A stretch of 64,000 nucleotides of DNA, from positions 15,609,001 to 15,673,000 of the forward strand of contig NC_083386.1 of NCBI RefSeq assembly GCF_031755915.1, given 5' to 3'. A model generated the notes under the pieces. It saw only the letters and a list, made by a program, of their open reading frames with translations. It was not told the origin of the DNA and made no database searches. Shown here one piece after another: positions 21,657-33,798 of this stretch. The stretch is from Ziziphus jujuba. Its lineage: Eukaryota > Streptophyta > Magnoliopsida > Rosales > Rhamnaceae. Position 1 is the stretch's first letter. Each line of letters begins with the position of its first letter. The position numbers and the translations under genes were made by a program.

Positions 21657-22800
21657 TGGTGAGAATCTGCCCGAACCTGCATAACCAACAACCCACTGAG
21701 GTGTTGACCCAATATGGATGAAGACTAGGCCAATCACTAGGGCTCAAGCTAAGAGATTTAAGGATAGTCTGGCTGATTTTATCCAAGGAGTAATTAATTC
21801 TCAAAGGGCCTTGTCAATACCCCAAGATATAAGATCCATTTTAAGCATCCAAGTGGTGAAGGCCGATACAGACTCGAGTAGCTGTTTTCGTGCAAATATG
21901 GACTCTAGGCAGCAACAAATGGTTCCAACACTTCATGGATTCAAAGAATATCTCTAAGAGGTCATAGAATCAAGAAAAACTAGAAGCTAAAGCATCCAAA
22001 CAGGTGGTGTGCACATAGGAGGAAGTTTGGCCGGTTTCACTGTATTTTGTTGCTGGCTTTACTGTATTTTGCTAAGTTGGCATTTTCTCTTTGATCCAAG
22101 CAAGGCCAACGTGTGGAAATCTATGATAATCCTATTTGGCATCCTAGAAGGCATATGGAAACTGATTTGGAGCTTAAATTTGTAAAAAATTAGTCAAAGA
22201 TAGCTTAGTCAAAAAGATAGTTATTTAATTTCTTAATTTGATTTCTACTTTTTGTTTTAAGAAATTAGTCTTTTATTTCGTTTTTATTTATTTATTTGGT
22301 TTTTATTTATTTATTTGCTGGAAAAATCAACTTAGGAAAGTTATTATTTTCATTGTAAATTTATTCATTCCTAATTCAAAATAAACGAATTAATTAATCA
22401 AAATTAGATTAGGAAAAGAGAGAAAATTCGGCCACCTTTAGGAAACAACATGCTTGGCCGGTTTTTGCCTTAGTTTTAGGGTTTGTTGCTTTGTGACTTT
22501 TACCTATTTAAGGGTTATTTTTCAATAAGAATACAAGTTTTGAATTTTTATAGAAAATTAATTGCGAGATTGAATTTCTCTTTGTTCTCTTTGAACATCT
22601 AAAACACCATTAAAGAGTGAGTGTTTTAGTTTTGACTTATCAATAGGATATCTATCACGTATTGTGGCATCTTCATTATACCAAGGTTTCTAATCATAAG
22701 TTGGTTAAGGGTTGAGGTCAATCCATTAAAATTTGAACTTAATTAAGATCTAAGCTAATATAATACGGGTTTAGGCACTTGTCGACCTAGGTTCGTATCA
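21657..22800 (+). repeat. 3' LTR of element B
   Basis: The 1144-bp LTR runs from TGGTGAGAATCTG to GTTCGTATCA, followed by the TATGG duplication. A candidate TATA box CTATTTAAGG lies at about 22505. Confidence 0.9.
21718..21957 (+). CDS. LTR-encoded C-terminal extension (copy B), open
   Basis: Eighty open codons lie wholly inside the 3' LTR. They read MKTRPITRAQAKRFKDSL, then FIQGVINSQRALSIPQD, then SIQVVKADTDSSSC, and finish MVPTLHGFKEYL before TAA. The preceding LTR bases are open in the same frame up to the integrase C-terminus in the less damaged copies, so this is best read as the tail of Gag-Pol and not a separate gene. Homologous peptides occur in the LTRs at 13497, 47290 and 57608. 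No known domain was recognised. Confidence 0.55.
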   Translation: MKTRPITRAQAKRFKDSLADFIQGVINSQRALSIPQDIRSILSIQVVKADTDSSSCFRANMDSRQQQMVPTLHGFKEYL

Positions 22801-22805
22801 TATGG

Positions 22806-22988
22806 TGTGGTGGTGTACCCCGCATGGTTATCCATTACCTTATACTTATGCTCAGAGATGGTACGAACTCCTTATGATCAGTTAAAGGATAACATCACCT
22901 AGTCGTCCAAGTAATGGGTCCAAGGCTTTCTCAGCTCTACTCTTAGGGGAGTGTTAAATTTTGAGGATGAAATTTTTATAAGGTAGAT
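22806..22988 (+). mobile_element. 3' internal end of the older Ty3 element hosting B
   Basis: The stretch ends with a typical Ty3 3' leader (GAGGATGAAATTTTTATAAG, then GTAGAT) immediately before an LTR starting TGTAACACCCC. It is the far side of the element whose primer site is at 15025. No coding sequence was recognised. Confidence 0.55.
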
Positions 22989-23515
22989 TGTAACACCCCA
23001 ACTCGAGAAAATACTTTGAATTTGAATTTTTAACCAAGGTTAACTAGGTTGACCAAGTGGGTCCCATGATTGACTTTTTTACCGCAAAAGGAATTTCACT
23101 TTGACCAAGATACCATGGCAAAGTATTCATCAACTAAAGTTCATAGACTAACAGTATGCCAAAATCGGAGCTGAGAATGAAAACTTATGGTAAAAAAAAA
23201 TTGTAGTTTGAATTGGTCGGCGAGCCCAAGTTTGACTTTTTATTTGTATGGCTTTTGATTTTGACTCATATATCATGTGATAGTGATCGTCGATATGAGC
23301 CTATAAATGAACTACATGCTTAATTTGGACTTTTGGTTGAAAAGTTATAAATCCATAAAATCATACTTAATTTTTTAGGACTGACTTTACCAAGCAATCG
23401 AATATTTAGAGGTGTCCATAGTGGGTGCCATGTATTGTCAATTAGTAGGTGCCATGTGTCACCAATTGGTAGTGCCATGTTTCACTAATTAATGGGTGCC
23501 ACATGTCACCATAAA
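22989..23515 (+). repeat. 3' LTR of the older Ty3 element, probably truncated
   Basis: The start TGTAACACCCC and the first 250 bp resemble the LTR at 2020-3278 read on the minus strand. The sequence stops looking LTR-like near 23515, where a gag remnant on the opposite strand begins. It also contains three to four copies of a TGCCATGTNTCACCAATTNGT-like 24-bp motif at about 23420-23510. Confidence 0.6.
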
Positions 23516-23519
23516 AAAA

Positions 23520-24660
23520 TATGGGAACTCTGGCCTCTGAAACCACTGGCCTACTAGGCATGTGTGCCCGATCGTAATACCCTAGTATCGCCATGGATGT
23601 AGGGGTAATTACTTCTCTTATGGCCTAATTGTCCGTACTAGAAGCATACACCATCCCACTAGTAGGGCCCATTCTGCTTGCCACAGATTCTACAAGCTTG
23701 CCTAGGACCACCTCCAAAGTTAAATCTCTATTAAGATCTAGTGCCACCGCTAATAGAATGTTGGGCTGCCTTGGAGAAACGAGGGTTTCTCCATGTCAAG
23801 TTATCTTGAGAGCTTAGTCCACCACTACTAGAGGAGACCATGCTATGACTCCTCTTCAAGGACCCTTGGCTAAAGGACCCCGCATAAGCACCTTCAAATG
23901 ACCTATGCCTCAACCTGTGCATCTGGAGCTAGCTTTCCAATTCAAGCATGACATCTTGTACAGACTAGTAAGTTGGGTGCATTGCTTCAAAGTACATCTT
24001 GGCATCATCTAGGATCAGGTACATACAAAATTCAAACAACTCTTAGAATTTCCTCTCATACTTGGAGGCTATCATATTTTCTTGGTGTAGCCCATCAAAT
24101 TATCTCTTCCATGTCTCATGAAAAGCAGGAAAGAAATACTTTGTGGTAAAGGCATTCTTGAACTGCTCCCAAATATGATATTTCTTTGTCCTTTCTACCC
24201 TTCACCACTTTTTGACATCTCTCTGCAACATGAAACATCAATTCTGACGCAATCCTCGTCAAAGCACTGCATTCTTTCATCCAAAATCTTTTCCATATCA
24301 GCCAACCATGTTATGGCCACCACTAGGCCTTTGGCTCCATCAAATTTTATGGCCCTCAAACGTCATGCCTGATACACAGTATATCCCCTAGTGCTTTACC
24401 TCTTAAGCTCGGATCAACTGTGAGGTAAGATTTTTAAAAGTTGACCTACAGTCAGAGCTTTCAGTCAAGTCTTCTTGGGAATCGCAGCTACCCTGCCTGG
24501 GCTTCATACTATATTCTAAAGAAGCAAAACAAAAGTCTAGAAGGAAAAATACTTCAAAAGTGTCCAAACAAAGGAATAACTAACAGATAGAATGCATAAA
24601 CAACGCATAATCCTTTAAGGATATAAAAACCTAAGGCTCTGAAACCAAATATGTTCAATT
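23520..24660 (-). pseudogene. Ty3/gypsy gag remnant
   Basis: Read on the minus strand from about 24630, where a primer-like TTTGGTTTCAGAGCC lies, this encodes the N-terminal and central Gag of a chromovirus. Visible in broken frames are FDGAKGLVVAITWLADMEK, then DEDCVRIDVSC, and further on a serine-rich segment (near 23830) and a CRICGKQ zinc-knuckle-like piece (near 23700). The element's LTR was not recognised to the right, so it is a fragment. It lies tail to tail with the LTR at 22989-23515. Confidence 0.65.
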
Positions 24661-27015
24661 TATGTCTGTTTGGGATGCACAAGTAATAATCTAAACTTAT
24701 TTTCTTAGTATTATACTTTGATAAATTAAGAAGGGAGAATTTAGCACCAACCCAATCGAATCCAGGATTTAGAAACTATTTTTAATGGTCATAGCCGCTA
24801 AAATTAGCTTCATTTATAAATTTAGTTTTGCCACAAAAAGTAAAGGTTTTTTTTTTTTTTTTTTGGCCTTCTTTTTTATTTTTTTCCCTTATATATTGGG
24901 GGTGTGGGGATTTAAGTCAAAAGCACTCAAAAAAATTTAAAAATAATAAAAATTAAAAAAAAAAAAGTAAACAACTCGTTTTTTGCCCAATATTAGACTG
25001 TCATCACACAAACCTATTTATTTGGCATAACTAAATCATAGTTTATAATTAATATAATACTTTTAACTTTGGATTGTATAAAATGGGGCTCTACTTGAAA
25101 CTCTATAAGTTGTAAGTTTTCAAACATACACAAGTTAATTATAGTATGACGATTAAAAAAAGTAACAAAAAGTAACACATGACAATTTACTTACGACTGT
25201 CATATATATATATATATATATACGCATTTTAATTATTATTTTTTCTTCTGTTTTCATGGTTCTAAAATTCTCTTCAAATTTTTGACCGTACTATTTTATT
25301 TTATTCTGATCATGAGCTTAGTATTAGTGGTTGACTTCAAAATCTAAATGTATTTAAAAATAAATCTATATAGTAATATATAAAAGTATAATAATTAGTG
25401 CCGCATATCATCCTTATATTCTTTCAATTTCCTTCCAAGACCGTTAATAAAAAGAGTATTTTTTTTTTTTTTATGATCCTATCAAAATATGAATTAATAC
25501 CAAATGGATTTAAAAGTATAAATTTTTTTATCTTTTATTAATTGTATTTAAAAATATATATTTTATTATTATTATAATATTATATAATTGATTGAAAAAA
25601 TATGAAATTTTTTACTTTTTTATAGATGTATTCAAAAATATAAAAAATCTATTTATATAAAATAATAATAAATATATATTATTATTTATTAATAATAAAT
25701 AACTATATATTTATTATTATAATATTATTATTATAATATTATAAATATAATTACCACCGATATGAAGTAAGCAATAAGTTAATTAATTGAATATTATATA
25801 TCTCATATGTGAAGTGAAAGAATAAAATATAGGACATAAATTGTATTTGCATATATATGGTTCTTTAATCAAACGTATTTTAAATATTTTAACATATATA
25901 AATGTGTTATAAGATTATATATTATATATATTCTACTTTTATATATTATATAGATTATTGATAATAATATATATTATATATTGAAAATTTTACTATAATG
26001 AATATTGACATGCACATTTAATGTAGGTTATAATCAAATTATATATAATATTGAAATAAAATATATACAACACTCCATAAATTATATATAATTTGATACT
26101 GATATGTATCATAATGTACAAATCGATACAAATAATAATGTTCAATATATATAATTATATCTTATTTTAAATCCAAAATATTGTTAATTAAGTTATAATA
26201 ATAATAATAATAATAATCAATTTAATTATATTATATTCTAATGATTTAATATAGGAAAATTAATTGTTTGCAAGAAATAAAATAATACATTTGAATTTAA
26301 ATTAAATTATATAAATACATTTGAATTTGAATTTGAATTTCATAAATGGAAACAAAAAGTAGGTAAATATTTTTTTAATTTGAATTCTATAAATAAATTA
26401 CCTTATAAGGTAAAAATATGTTTATAGAATAAATAATAATAATAATAATAATAAATATAATTATATTATATTATAAATATTTAATATAGGGAAATTAAAT
26501 ATTTGCAAAGAATCAAATAATACATTTAAATTTAAATTTAAATTTCATAGATGGAAAATTTTATATAAATACATTTGAATTTGAATTAAATTATATAAAT
26601 ATATTTGAATTTGAATTTAAATTCGATATATGGAAAAAATTAAATGGTATAAAAATGATATGTGTATGAGAAAAATTAGATAGATAAACACTTTTGAATT
26701 TTAATTTTATAAATAAATAATATTATATATAATGGTCAAACTTTTAAATCTTAACAAACTTTTACGATATAGATTAAAAACAAAATTTAATATCCAAATG
26801 TACTTAGTAATAATAAAACTTTTAAATAAGTTTTCAAATATGACCAGGTAAGTTGATACTATCAACCAGATCAATACTAACAAGATATAGTGAATGTTCA
26901 AAGTTCGAGTCCCAATACATTAGAAGGTCCTAGCTTTAATGATAAATCAGAAATTATTAGTGTTGAAATGGTTTTAATGAATGAACAAGTTTTTTTTTTT
27001 TAAATTTTTGTTACA

Positions 27016-27054
<39 letters not shown>

Positions 27055-27137
27055 TGTTATTATTATTATTTGTTTTAGTATATCTAATTTCTATTTATTC
27101 TTAATTTGTTGTTTTAGATTATTTTAAATTATTTTTA
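24661..27137. other. A/T-rich intergenic DNA with microsatellites
   Basis: No gene or intact TE was recognised. Features include a T-run at 24847-24864, (AT)n at 25202-25222, (ATA)n at 26195-26217 and 26431-26452, (ATT)12 at 27016-27052, and a diverged direct repeat at 26195-26640. Confidence 0.6.
26195..26640. repeat. Imperfect direct duplication, offset about 235 bp
   Basis: The block beginning with an ATA array at 26195 and running through a TTAATATAGG..AAATTAA..TTTGCAA segment and several TTTGAATTTGAATT words is repeated from 26431 in the same order with substitutions and small gaps. The content is about 85-90% A/T. Confidence 0.6.
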
Positions 27138-28483
27138 GGGATATTGACAGCTATGTACCCTGAACTTTATCAAGGTTTATACATTGCACCCTAAATTTTT
27201 TTTCCTGGCATTATGCACCTTAAACTTCCTTTTCCCTTGCACCGTTGGTTCTCTGTCAAAAATGTTTAATGGAATGACCACATGCTACGTGCGTGATCAT
27301 CAAGCGAGGATAAATCAGGTCATTTTGCTGTCCTCATAACTGCTTCTCGTGTGTGTGATTAAGGATCAGAAACTAGTCTCCTCATATAGGGATTTTACTA
27401 TCCTAATTATTTATCCTATTCACCAAAGTGCATGAATTTCCTTCTTCAACAGCAACAAAGTGAAACTCAAAGGTAAAAGGAAACTCTTTTTACTTAGTAT
27501 TCAAAGTTTAAAGTTTTGCTTGACCTTATTGATTTTTTTTTTTTTTTTGGTTTTATGTGTAGAGCTGGAGCAACTTTGATGATGGGTGCTGATGATTTGC
27601 ACAAGTTCGAAAGATCTTGCCTTGAAAGGAATGATTTTTCGATGAATGGCAATGTTGGAATAGTGAATCCAATTTCCAGTCAAATTTATTTTACTTTCCC
27701 AGCTGACAGCACTTTCAGAGAGGAAGATGTTTCAAATTATTTCAGGTTCTATTATCTTAAAATGGATTTGTGGGTTCTTTTTTCTTTTTTGCTTCAATGG
27801 ATTATTATTCAATATGCTGATTTTTTTTTTTTTTCTCAATTGAAGCATTTAGGGACCAGTTCAAGATGTGAGAATCCCATACTAGCAAAAGAGAATGTTT
27901 GGATTTGTGACTTTTGTCTACCCAGAAACCATGAAGCTTATCCTAACTAAAGGAAACCTTCATTTCGTTTGTGATGCTAAAGTTCTTGTTAAGCCTTACA
28001 AAGAGAAAGGCAAAGTCTAGGAAACAGCAATAGCAAAAGCTAATTTTTCTTTTCTTTTTTCTCTTGTGATTTTCCAGGAAACAACAACAGCAACAAGTTG
28101 AAAGAGGATATTTTTCACCCTATGGTACCCCAACTGGTTTGGATTCTAGAGACCCATATGATCTTCAACTTGGCAAGCAAAAACCCAGAAAAAGAATTAA
28201 ATCCTCTGTCTGTTTACAGCATTTGAAAGTGGATTTTTTTTTTTTTTAACCCGTGGTTTTCTATATTTATGAGAAGAATGACATTCAAACCATTTTTGAT
28301 ACAATCTACCCTCGCTTGGTGATCACATGCGCACCACTTGGTCATTCCGTTAAGTATTTTTGACAGAAAAATCAACGGTACAAGAGAAAAGGAAGTTTGG
28401 GATGCATAATGTCAGGAAAAAAAAAATTTAGGATGCAATGTATTAACCCGATAAAATTCAAGGTACATAGCTACCAATATCTC
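27138..28483 (+). mobile_element. Pack-MULE with long terminal inverted repeats
   Basis: About 180 bp at each end are inverted copies. The left arm starts GGGATATTGACAGCTATGTA (27138) and the right arm, on the other strand, starts near 28483 with GATATTGGTAGCTATGTACC. Both continue through an ACATTGCA..CCTAAA..T-run block to GGAATGACCA and AAGCGAGG. Long TIRs of this kind are characteristic of Mutator-like elements. No transposase is present, and the interior is a fragment of a host CCCH/RRM gene. A clean 9-bp target duplication was not found, so exact ends are uncertain by a few bases. Confidence 0.78.
27432..28170 (+). pseudogene. CCCH zinc-finger/RRM protein gene fragment, four exons
   Basis: The exons match the middle of plant CCCH-type zinc-finger proteins that carry an RRM RNA-binding domain (C3H53-like). 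Exon 1 (to 27472) encodes MNFLLQQQQSETQR. Exon 2 (27563-27745) encodes [20 protein letters not shown], then the RNP2-like IYFTFPADS and REEDVSNYF. Exon 3 (27846-about 28014) encodes [10 protein letters not shown], the RNP1 motif [10 protein letters not shown], and KPYKEKGKV, with two nonsense changes, one at SI-stop-GPV and one at PY-stop-QKR. Exon 4 (28078-about 28170) encodes QQQQVERGYFSPYGTPTG and SRDPYDLQL. Introns with usual GT/AG ends remain, so genomic DNA was captured. The CCCH fingers are absent. Confidence 0.87.
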
Positions 28484-29288
28484 AAATTTATAGCAAATAA
28501 TACATATAATATAATTTAAAATTTTATATGTAAACATGCATGTAATATATAATAATATCAAAGCTTAAATATTATTATTTAATTATTATTTATGATATTA
28601 TATAATATATGTACATATATTATTTATATTATATATTAAAGTAAAATAGCTAGTAAAAAAAATTTTCACATGTCATTATTAGATTTTAAAATAATTAATT
28701 ATTATAAATTATTTTTAAAATTATTTATTATGATTATACATACATATACGAGAATAATGCTAGTATTTGATTATAAGAATTCCATGCATAGTATGATTGT
28801 ATTTTGTACAAGCGTAGAGTGAAAACTTTGGGACTTTAAATATATGAATTCAACACGGACACGTGTACATTGATATGTATATATAATAATCAATGCCGAC
28901 GGGTATTTTTTTTTTATTTTTTATTTTTTTGATATGATGATTAAATTAGAAAACCATCTTCTAGATCCGTTGAGCGTGGAAACTTACAAATTAATTATAA
29001 CACAATGCAAAGTTTGCAAGTTTCAATTTTATATTATTTTCTGGTCTAATGTATGTATGTGAATATATATATATATATATATATATATAAGAGCAATGTG
29101 ACAGGGTCATTATAATGTGAAAAAGTCGATCGTCAGACAGTTAGCTAGGGATGGAGACGGTGAAAGATGGCTAGGGTAGCTGGTAAGAATGTGATAAAAG
29201 TGTCAACCTACTAATAAAACTGCATGTGCTTGCATAAACCCTCATCAACCAATTCAGTATTTCAAAAGTGCCTTAATTACGGTCAGAA

Positions 29289-29334
29289 TGCTTATGTGGC
29301 AATACTTATCCATTGCTTATGTGGCAATACTTAT
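29289..29334. repeat. 25-bp tandem duplication
   Basis: The word GCTTATGTGGCAATACTTAT occurs twice, 25 bp apart, with a short CCATT linker. Confidence 0.8.
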
Positions 29335-30851
29335 TGTTGGTTGATTATTCTATTAGTTGTTAATTAAATTTAAATTAAAAAAATTAAATTAGGATATGAT
29401 AATTTTTAACATTTTCTATATAAGAATTTATTATTTTATAAAATTATAAATTTCTGGCAATATAAATTTTTTAATGATAAATATGATTAGAAAAATTTTG
29501 TGTATATATACATTGAATTTTAATATTGCAAGGCCCTAGCAACAAATTTATAATAAAGATATCTTATATTGTAAAATATGTAACTGTTGATAATTGCCAT
29601 GTAGGAAAACAAAGTTAATTATTTTAAAAATAATTAAACATATTTAAATGAGGTGTATATTGCTTAAATGACTTGCACTGCCAAATTGGAAAGTATGCCT
29701 CGCCCTGCCCGTCAAATATTTAAAAACTGGATCTGGTGTGCTTGACGAAAAGCTTAAAGGACATTATTGTGCATTGACCTCTAATATTTTTCCTCCATTA
29801 ATGTGGATTTAGATTCCCTCTGTACTAGTAAAACGGAAAAAATTTAATGTCTGTTAATTACTGCTATAATAAACTTTTAGTTGTGATTATTTTCCTTTTT
29901 GCTGTTTTCATTTGAAAAGATGTGCAGCTTAAAATGAATAATATAATATTCATAAATTTATTTTAATAATTATACATACACTTCCAGATTCAAAGTTGAA
30001 TTTTTGTTTTGGATAAAAAAAATTCCTTTTTTCTTTTGTAATAAAAAAAATCCATATAAATGGTCAGTTCCCCTGTTCCTCACCTGGCATATAAGTTGAC
30101 CATATAAATTAATATAAATACCATTTTATTCTTGATGAATTTGGCATCGTGTATAGAAGTTAACACAGTAACACCTGACGTATATAGACTTTGTCAAATA
30201 ATATATTATGTATCCCTACTATATTACAAGACTCGATTTTAAAGATTATTAATAAAATTGATATCTAATTTATAGATTATAAAAAAGACAGCTATCTACA
30301 ATCATGGTATAATGAAAATTATATAATTACTATAAATATTTTCCATTATAATTTTTTCTATAAATTCTTTATGATATCATTTTTCTGTATATATATATAT
30401 ATATAAAACAGTAGTTTGCTCAATTCTATATAAATATATATATATATATATATATAGATCGCTATGTAGTTTGTGGAAACATTATTAATCCGAACTCCCA
30501 AGCACCACATAAACTTTGGTAACACAATTATAAAATTTAATTTATCTTACTTTTTCTGGTTGCGAAAGGGGTTTAATGTACTTTTCAACGTTATTCACAT
30601 TTCGCAATCATAATTGAGGTAAACAATTTTTGTCTTGTCCGTTAAAGAGGTAGCGTAGTGAAAAATCTTATGATGCCGTAATATATTTTTGCTTAAACCC
30701 ATCAATCACATGCCCTTCAAAATAAAATAAAATAAAATATGTCAAAAGGCATTGAGACTTCATTAAATAAAATATAAGTAAATGCCAATTTAATTATTAT
30801 AAAAATTTGTACTTCCAGCCAGCCAGAATGCATATCATGTGTGTGCCTGTG

Positions 30852-30883
<32 letters not shown>

Positions 30884-32220
30884 TCGTTAAAAAAAAAAAA
30901 ATTAACCAAACAGCCTGTAGTCTTTATAGCTGTGAGCATGTCATTTTCAATTTGAGGGGGAAAAAAAAATATAAAAATGCATAAAAAAGTTAATTTAAAT
31001 CAAATATTTGTACTTAAAAATAGAGAACAACAGAATTTTAGTGGCTTTTTAAATGCCTTGTGAATGAAGGACTCAGTATACAAAAAGTAGTAAATATTAT
31101 TATGTTGAGTTATTTGATAGTTGTTTTCAATTAATATACCTCTTACTTTCACGCAAATGAGATTATGAATTCGAGTTATTATATGGCATTTCTTTTCAAT
31201 TAGATATTATCATAATTATTATTATATAATATTGATATAATGGATTACCTAATTCATTTTTTCATTGACTATCTATAGATAGAATTGACAAATCATATAT
31301 GATATTATTAATTTAAAACATTTTATTTATTTATTTTTGTTAATATTAAAAATTTAATAAGGACAAGTAAACTTTTTAATGGAAACAAATTAAATTCTCA
31401 TATAATATTTAAATAACGGTTTATTTTTTTTTTAAATAAATTAAAAATTTTATTCATTTCTTTCCTTATTCCCATTTAATTTTAGGTTGCATCAATATCT
31501 TATACTAGAAGATAAGCACATAGATTGAAACTCCATTCATATATATATATATATATGTATATCCAACTCATCGAAAATATTCTAGTGGATGATGTCAAGT
31601 ATGATATGTTATTTGACAATTCTTTAATTCAAGGTGTTCCTATCCTGAATCAAACCCACAAGAAAATACCTGTCCAAATCATAATCTTTATTGAAATAAA
31701 CTACCATATTCCATAAACTACATAAAAATAAAAATAAACAAATTAAATAAACCAAAACTAAGTGTCTATTTGACATAGCTTTTTCTTAGATTCAAAAACT
31801 CTATTTGAAGACCAAAAATTATTTTGTTAAAAGATGAAGGTGTTTGGTAAGAGTTAAAAAACATTTTTGTTGACCAAAAAAATAATTTATTGAAGCTGTT
31901 TTTAAGAAGTCTAAATTTTAAACTTTTCTAGAACATCTCTTTTTTTTTAGCTTATATGGAAGACTTAATGACCATTTAATGCAATTTTTTTATTTATAAC
32001 AAAACACCTATTAGCTTTTTAATAAAAACTCTTTTTCAAAATGATTTATTATATAAAGTTTTATAGGTTAAATCTCTACTTTTATTAGCTATACTAAAAG
32101 GATCCTAAAACATATTTATGTCTTGAACTATATTAATTTTTATCAAATCTATTTATTGGTGAAAAATACGGTCAAATAATATATATGATAAAAATTATTT
32201 ATTGGCGAAAAATATGGTCA

Positions 32221-32224
<4 letters not shown>

Positions 32225-32262
<38 letters not shown>
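32225..32262. repeat. (AT)19 microsatellite
   Basis: This is one of the longest perfect dinucleotide arrays in the window and follows a duplicated ATTGGNGAAAAATANGGTCA segment (32155 and 32201). Confidence 0.9.
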
Positions 32263-32265
<3 letters not shown>

Positions 32266-33748
32266 GTTTGACATTTTTAATATTGATTGTTCCTTTATTA
32301 ACCTTTGAATTACATTCAAAATCAAAATTTAAACTTAAAAAGTAAAAAATATATACATTAAGTGAGATACTAAAATTCTATTTATGAAAACCGAACTATA
32401 TTGAAACCAATAATTAATAAATGTAATTAATAAATATAATTTTAAATATTAATATTTAATACGATCTAAAAATTGGAAGAAAAAATAAAATTAATTCTAT
32501 ATTAAAAATCTAATTTGAATTTGAATATATATATATATACACACACACACGTATATCCTATTAGTAGTCGGAGATTTTGGGTTTAGTTCTTAGGGATTTG
32601 GTCTCATGTTTCATGTTGTCCTGCAAAATGCGGAAGCAAATTAGTTAGAAAATAAATAAAGTGCTGGAGGTACAGCAGAGGCGTCTTAAATTCTTAATTG
32701 TTTTTTGGTGTGAGATTCCTCGTTCCGCTTGGTTTATGCTTAAAAAATCTAATCATATTGTTTAGCACTGGGTGTGAATGATTTGGTATTGTGTTCTACT
32801 TAATTAAAATATTTGGTTTCTTAGCAAAATAAATAAATAACTAAAAACAAACAAAGAGGAAGAAATATCAAATTAATTGTTTGGTGGGTTCTCTTCACTC
32901 CTTACACTCAAATGGTCTTGACTTTTTAGAATGACTATTAACAAAATTAATTATTTTTCTAAAGAGGAAAAATCCCGAGAGAAAGAAACAACAACGGCAA
33001 CAACATCAATAATAATAATAATAATAGTAATAATAATAATAATAAAGAAAAGATTAGAAGACCACGAAAACAAGGCTGGTTTTGACATGGTCCAGTAACT
33101 CTGGAAGAAGTCAAACGAGATTTGTCAGAGGGAACACACCAGGAAATTGAGAGACATGAACGGGTACGAAAAAGATAAATTGGTTAAATTTAAAACGAAG
33201 AAACTATTTATATATGATTTTTTTATTTATAAAAAAAAAAGATATAAAATTAACATGCCGGTATTGTTATTTTTGTACGCTATATAATAAGTTTATGAAG
33301 CTAAAATAAGTTTATTTTCTATAGCTTTTTATAGACAAATTTACCTTTTGATATACAGTTCTATTCTCTTTTGTGAATGAAATTATAACGCTTGTTAATT
33401 TCTCTGCTTGTTAGTCCTTTTCCTAGTTCACACTATCTAGCTAGTTAACGAGTTCTATTTCAGTTTTTAATTAGTGAAATTAACAAATCTATTAATCAAT
33501 CATTATTATTAATTTTTTTTTTGGTTTGTGAAAATGATAGTAAGATGATACTTCTGATGTTTAATGCATCATGGTCATTGTTGTATTACTTTTTTTCCTT
33601 TCAAATAAACAATATATAAGAACCTTTTTCCAAAAAGTAGAAAAAAAATTTAATATCAAAAATAATTTTTCCTAAAAAAATAAGGTAATAGGATATGTAT
33701 TTTTTTTTGGATGAATATAAGATAAATATAACTGTATTAGAAATATAC

Positions 33749-33758
<10 letters not shown>

Positions 33759-33794
<36 letters not shown>
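33759..33794. repeat. (TG)18 microsatellite
   Basis: A perfect TG array is flanked on both sides by TATATA-rich sequence. Confidence 0.9.

Positions 33795-33798
<4 letters not shown>

Larger units (their letters stand above)
15074..22800 (+). mobile_element. Element B: Ty3/gypsy retrotransposon with most pol domains
   Basis: This is a complete insertion: 5' LTR 15074-16190, internal region 16191-21656, 3' LTR 21657-22800. It is flanked by TATGG (15069-15073 and 22801-22805). The order gag, protease, reverse transcriptase, RNase H, integrase, LTR is that of Ty3/gypsy. Frameshifts, stops, a deletion between protease and reverse transcriptase and another behind the YFDD box make it non-functional. 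It is the only copy here with recognisable reverse transcriptase and integrase core, so it approximates the autonomous ancestor of A and D. Confidence 0.92.
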
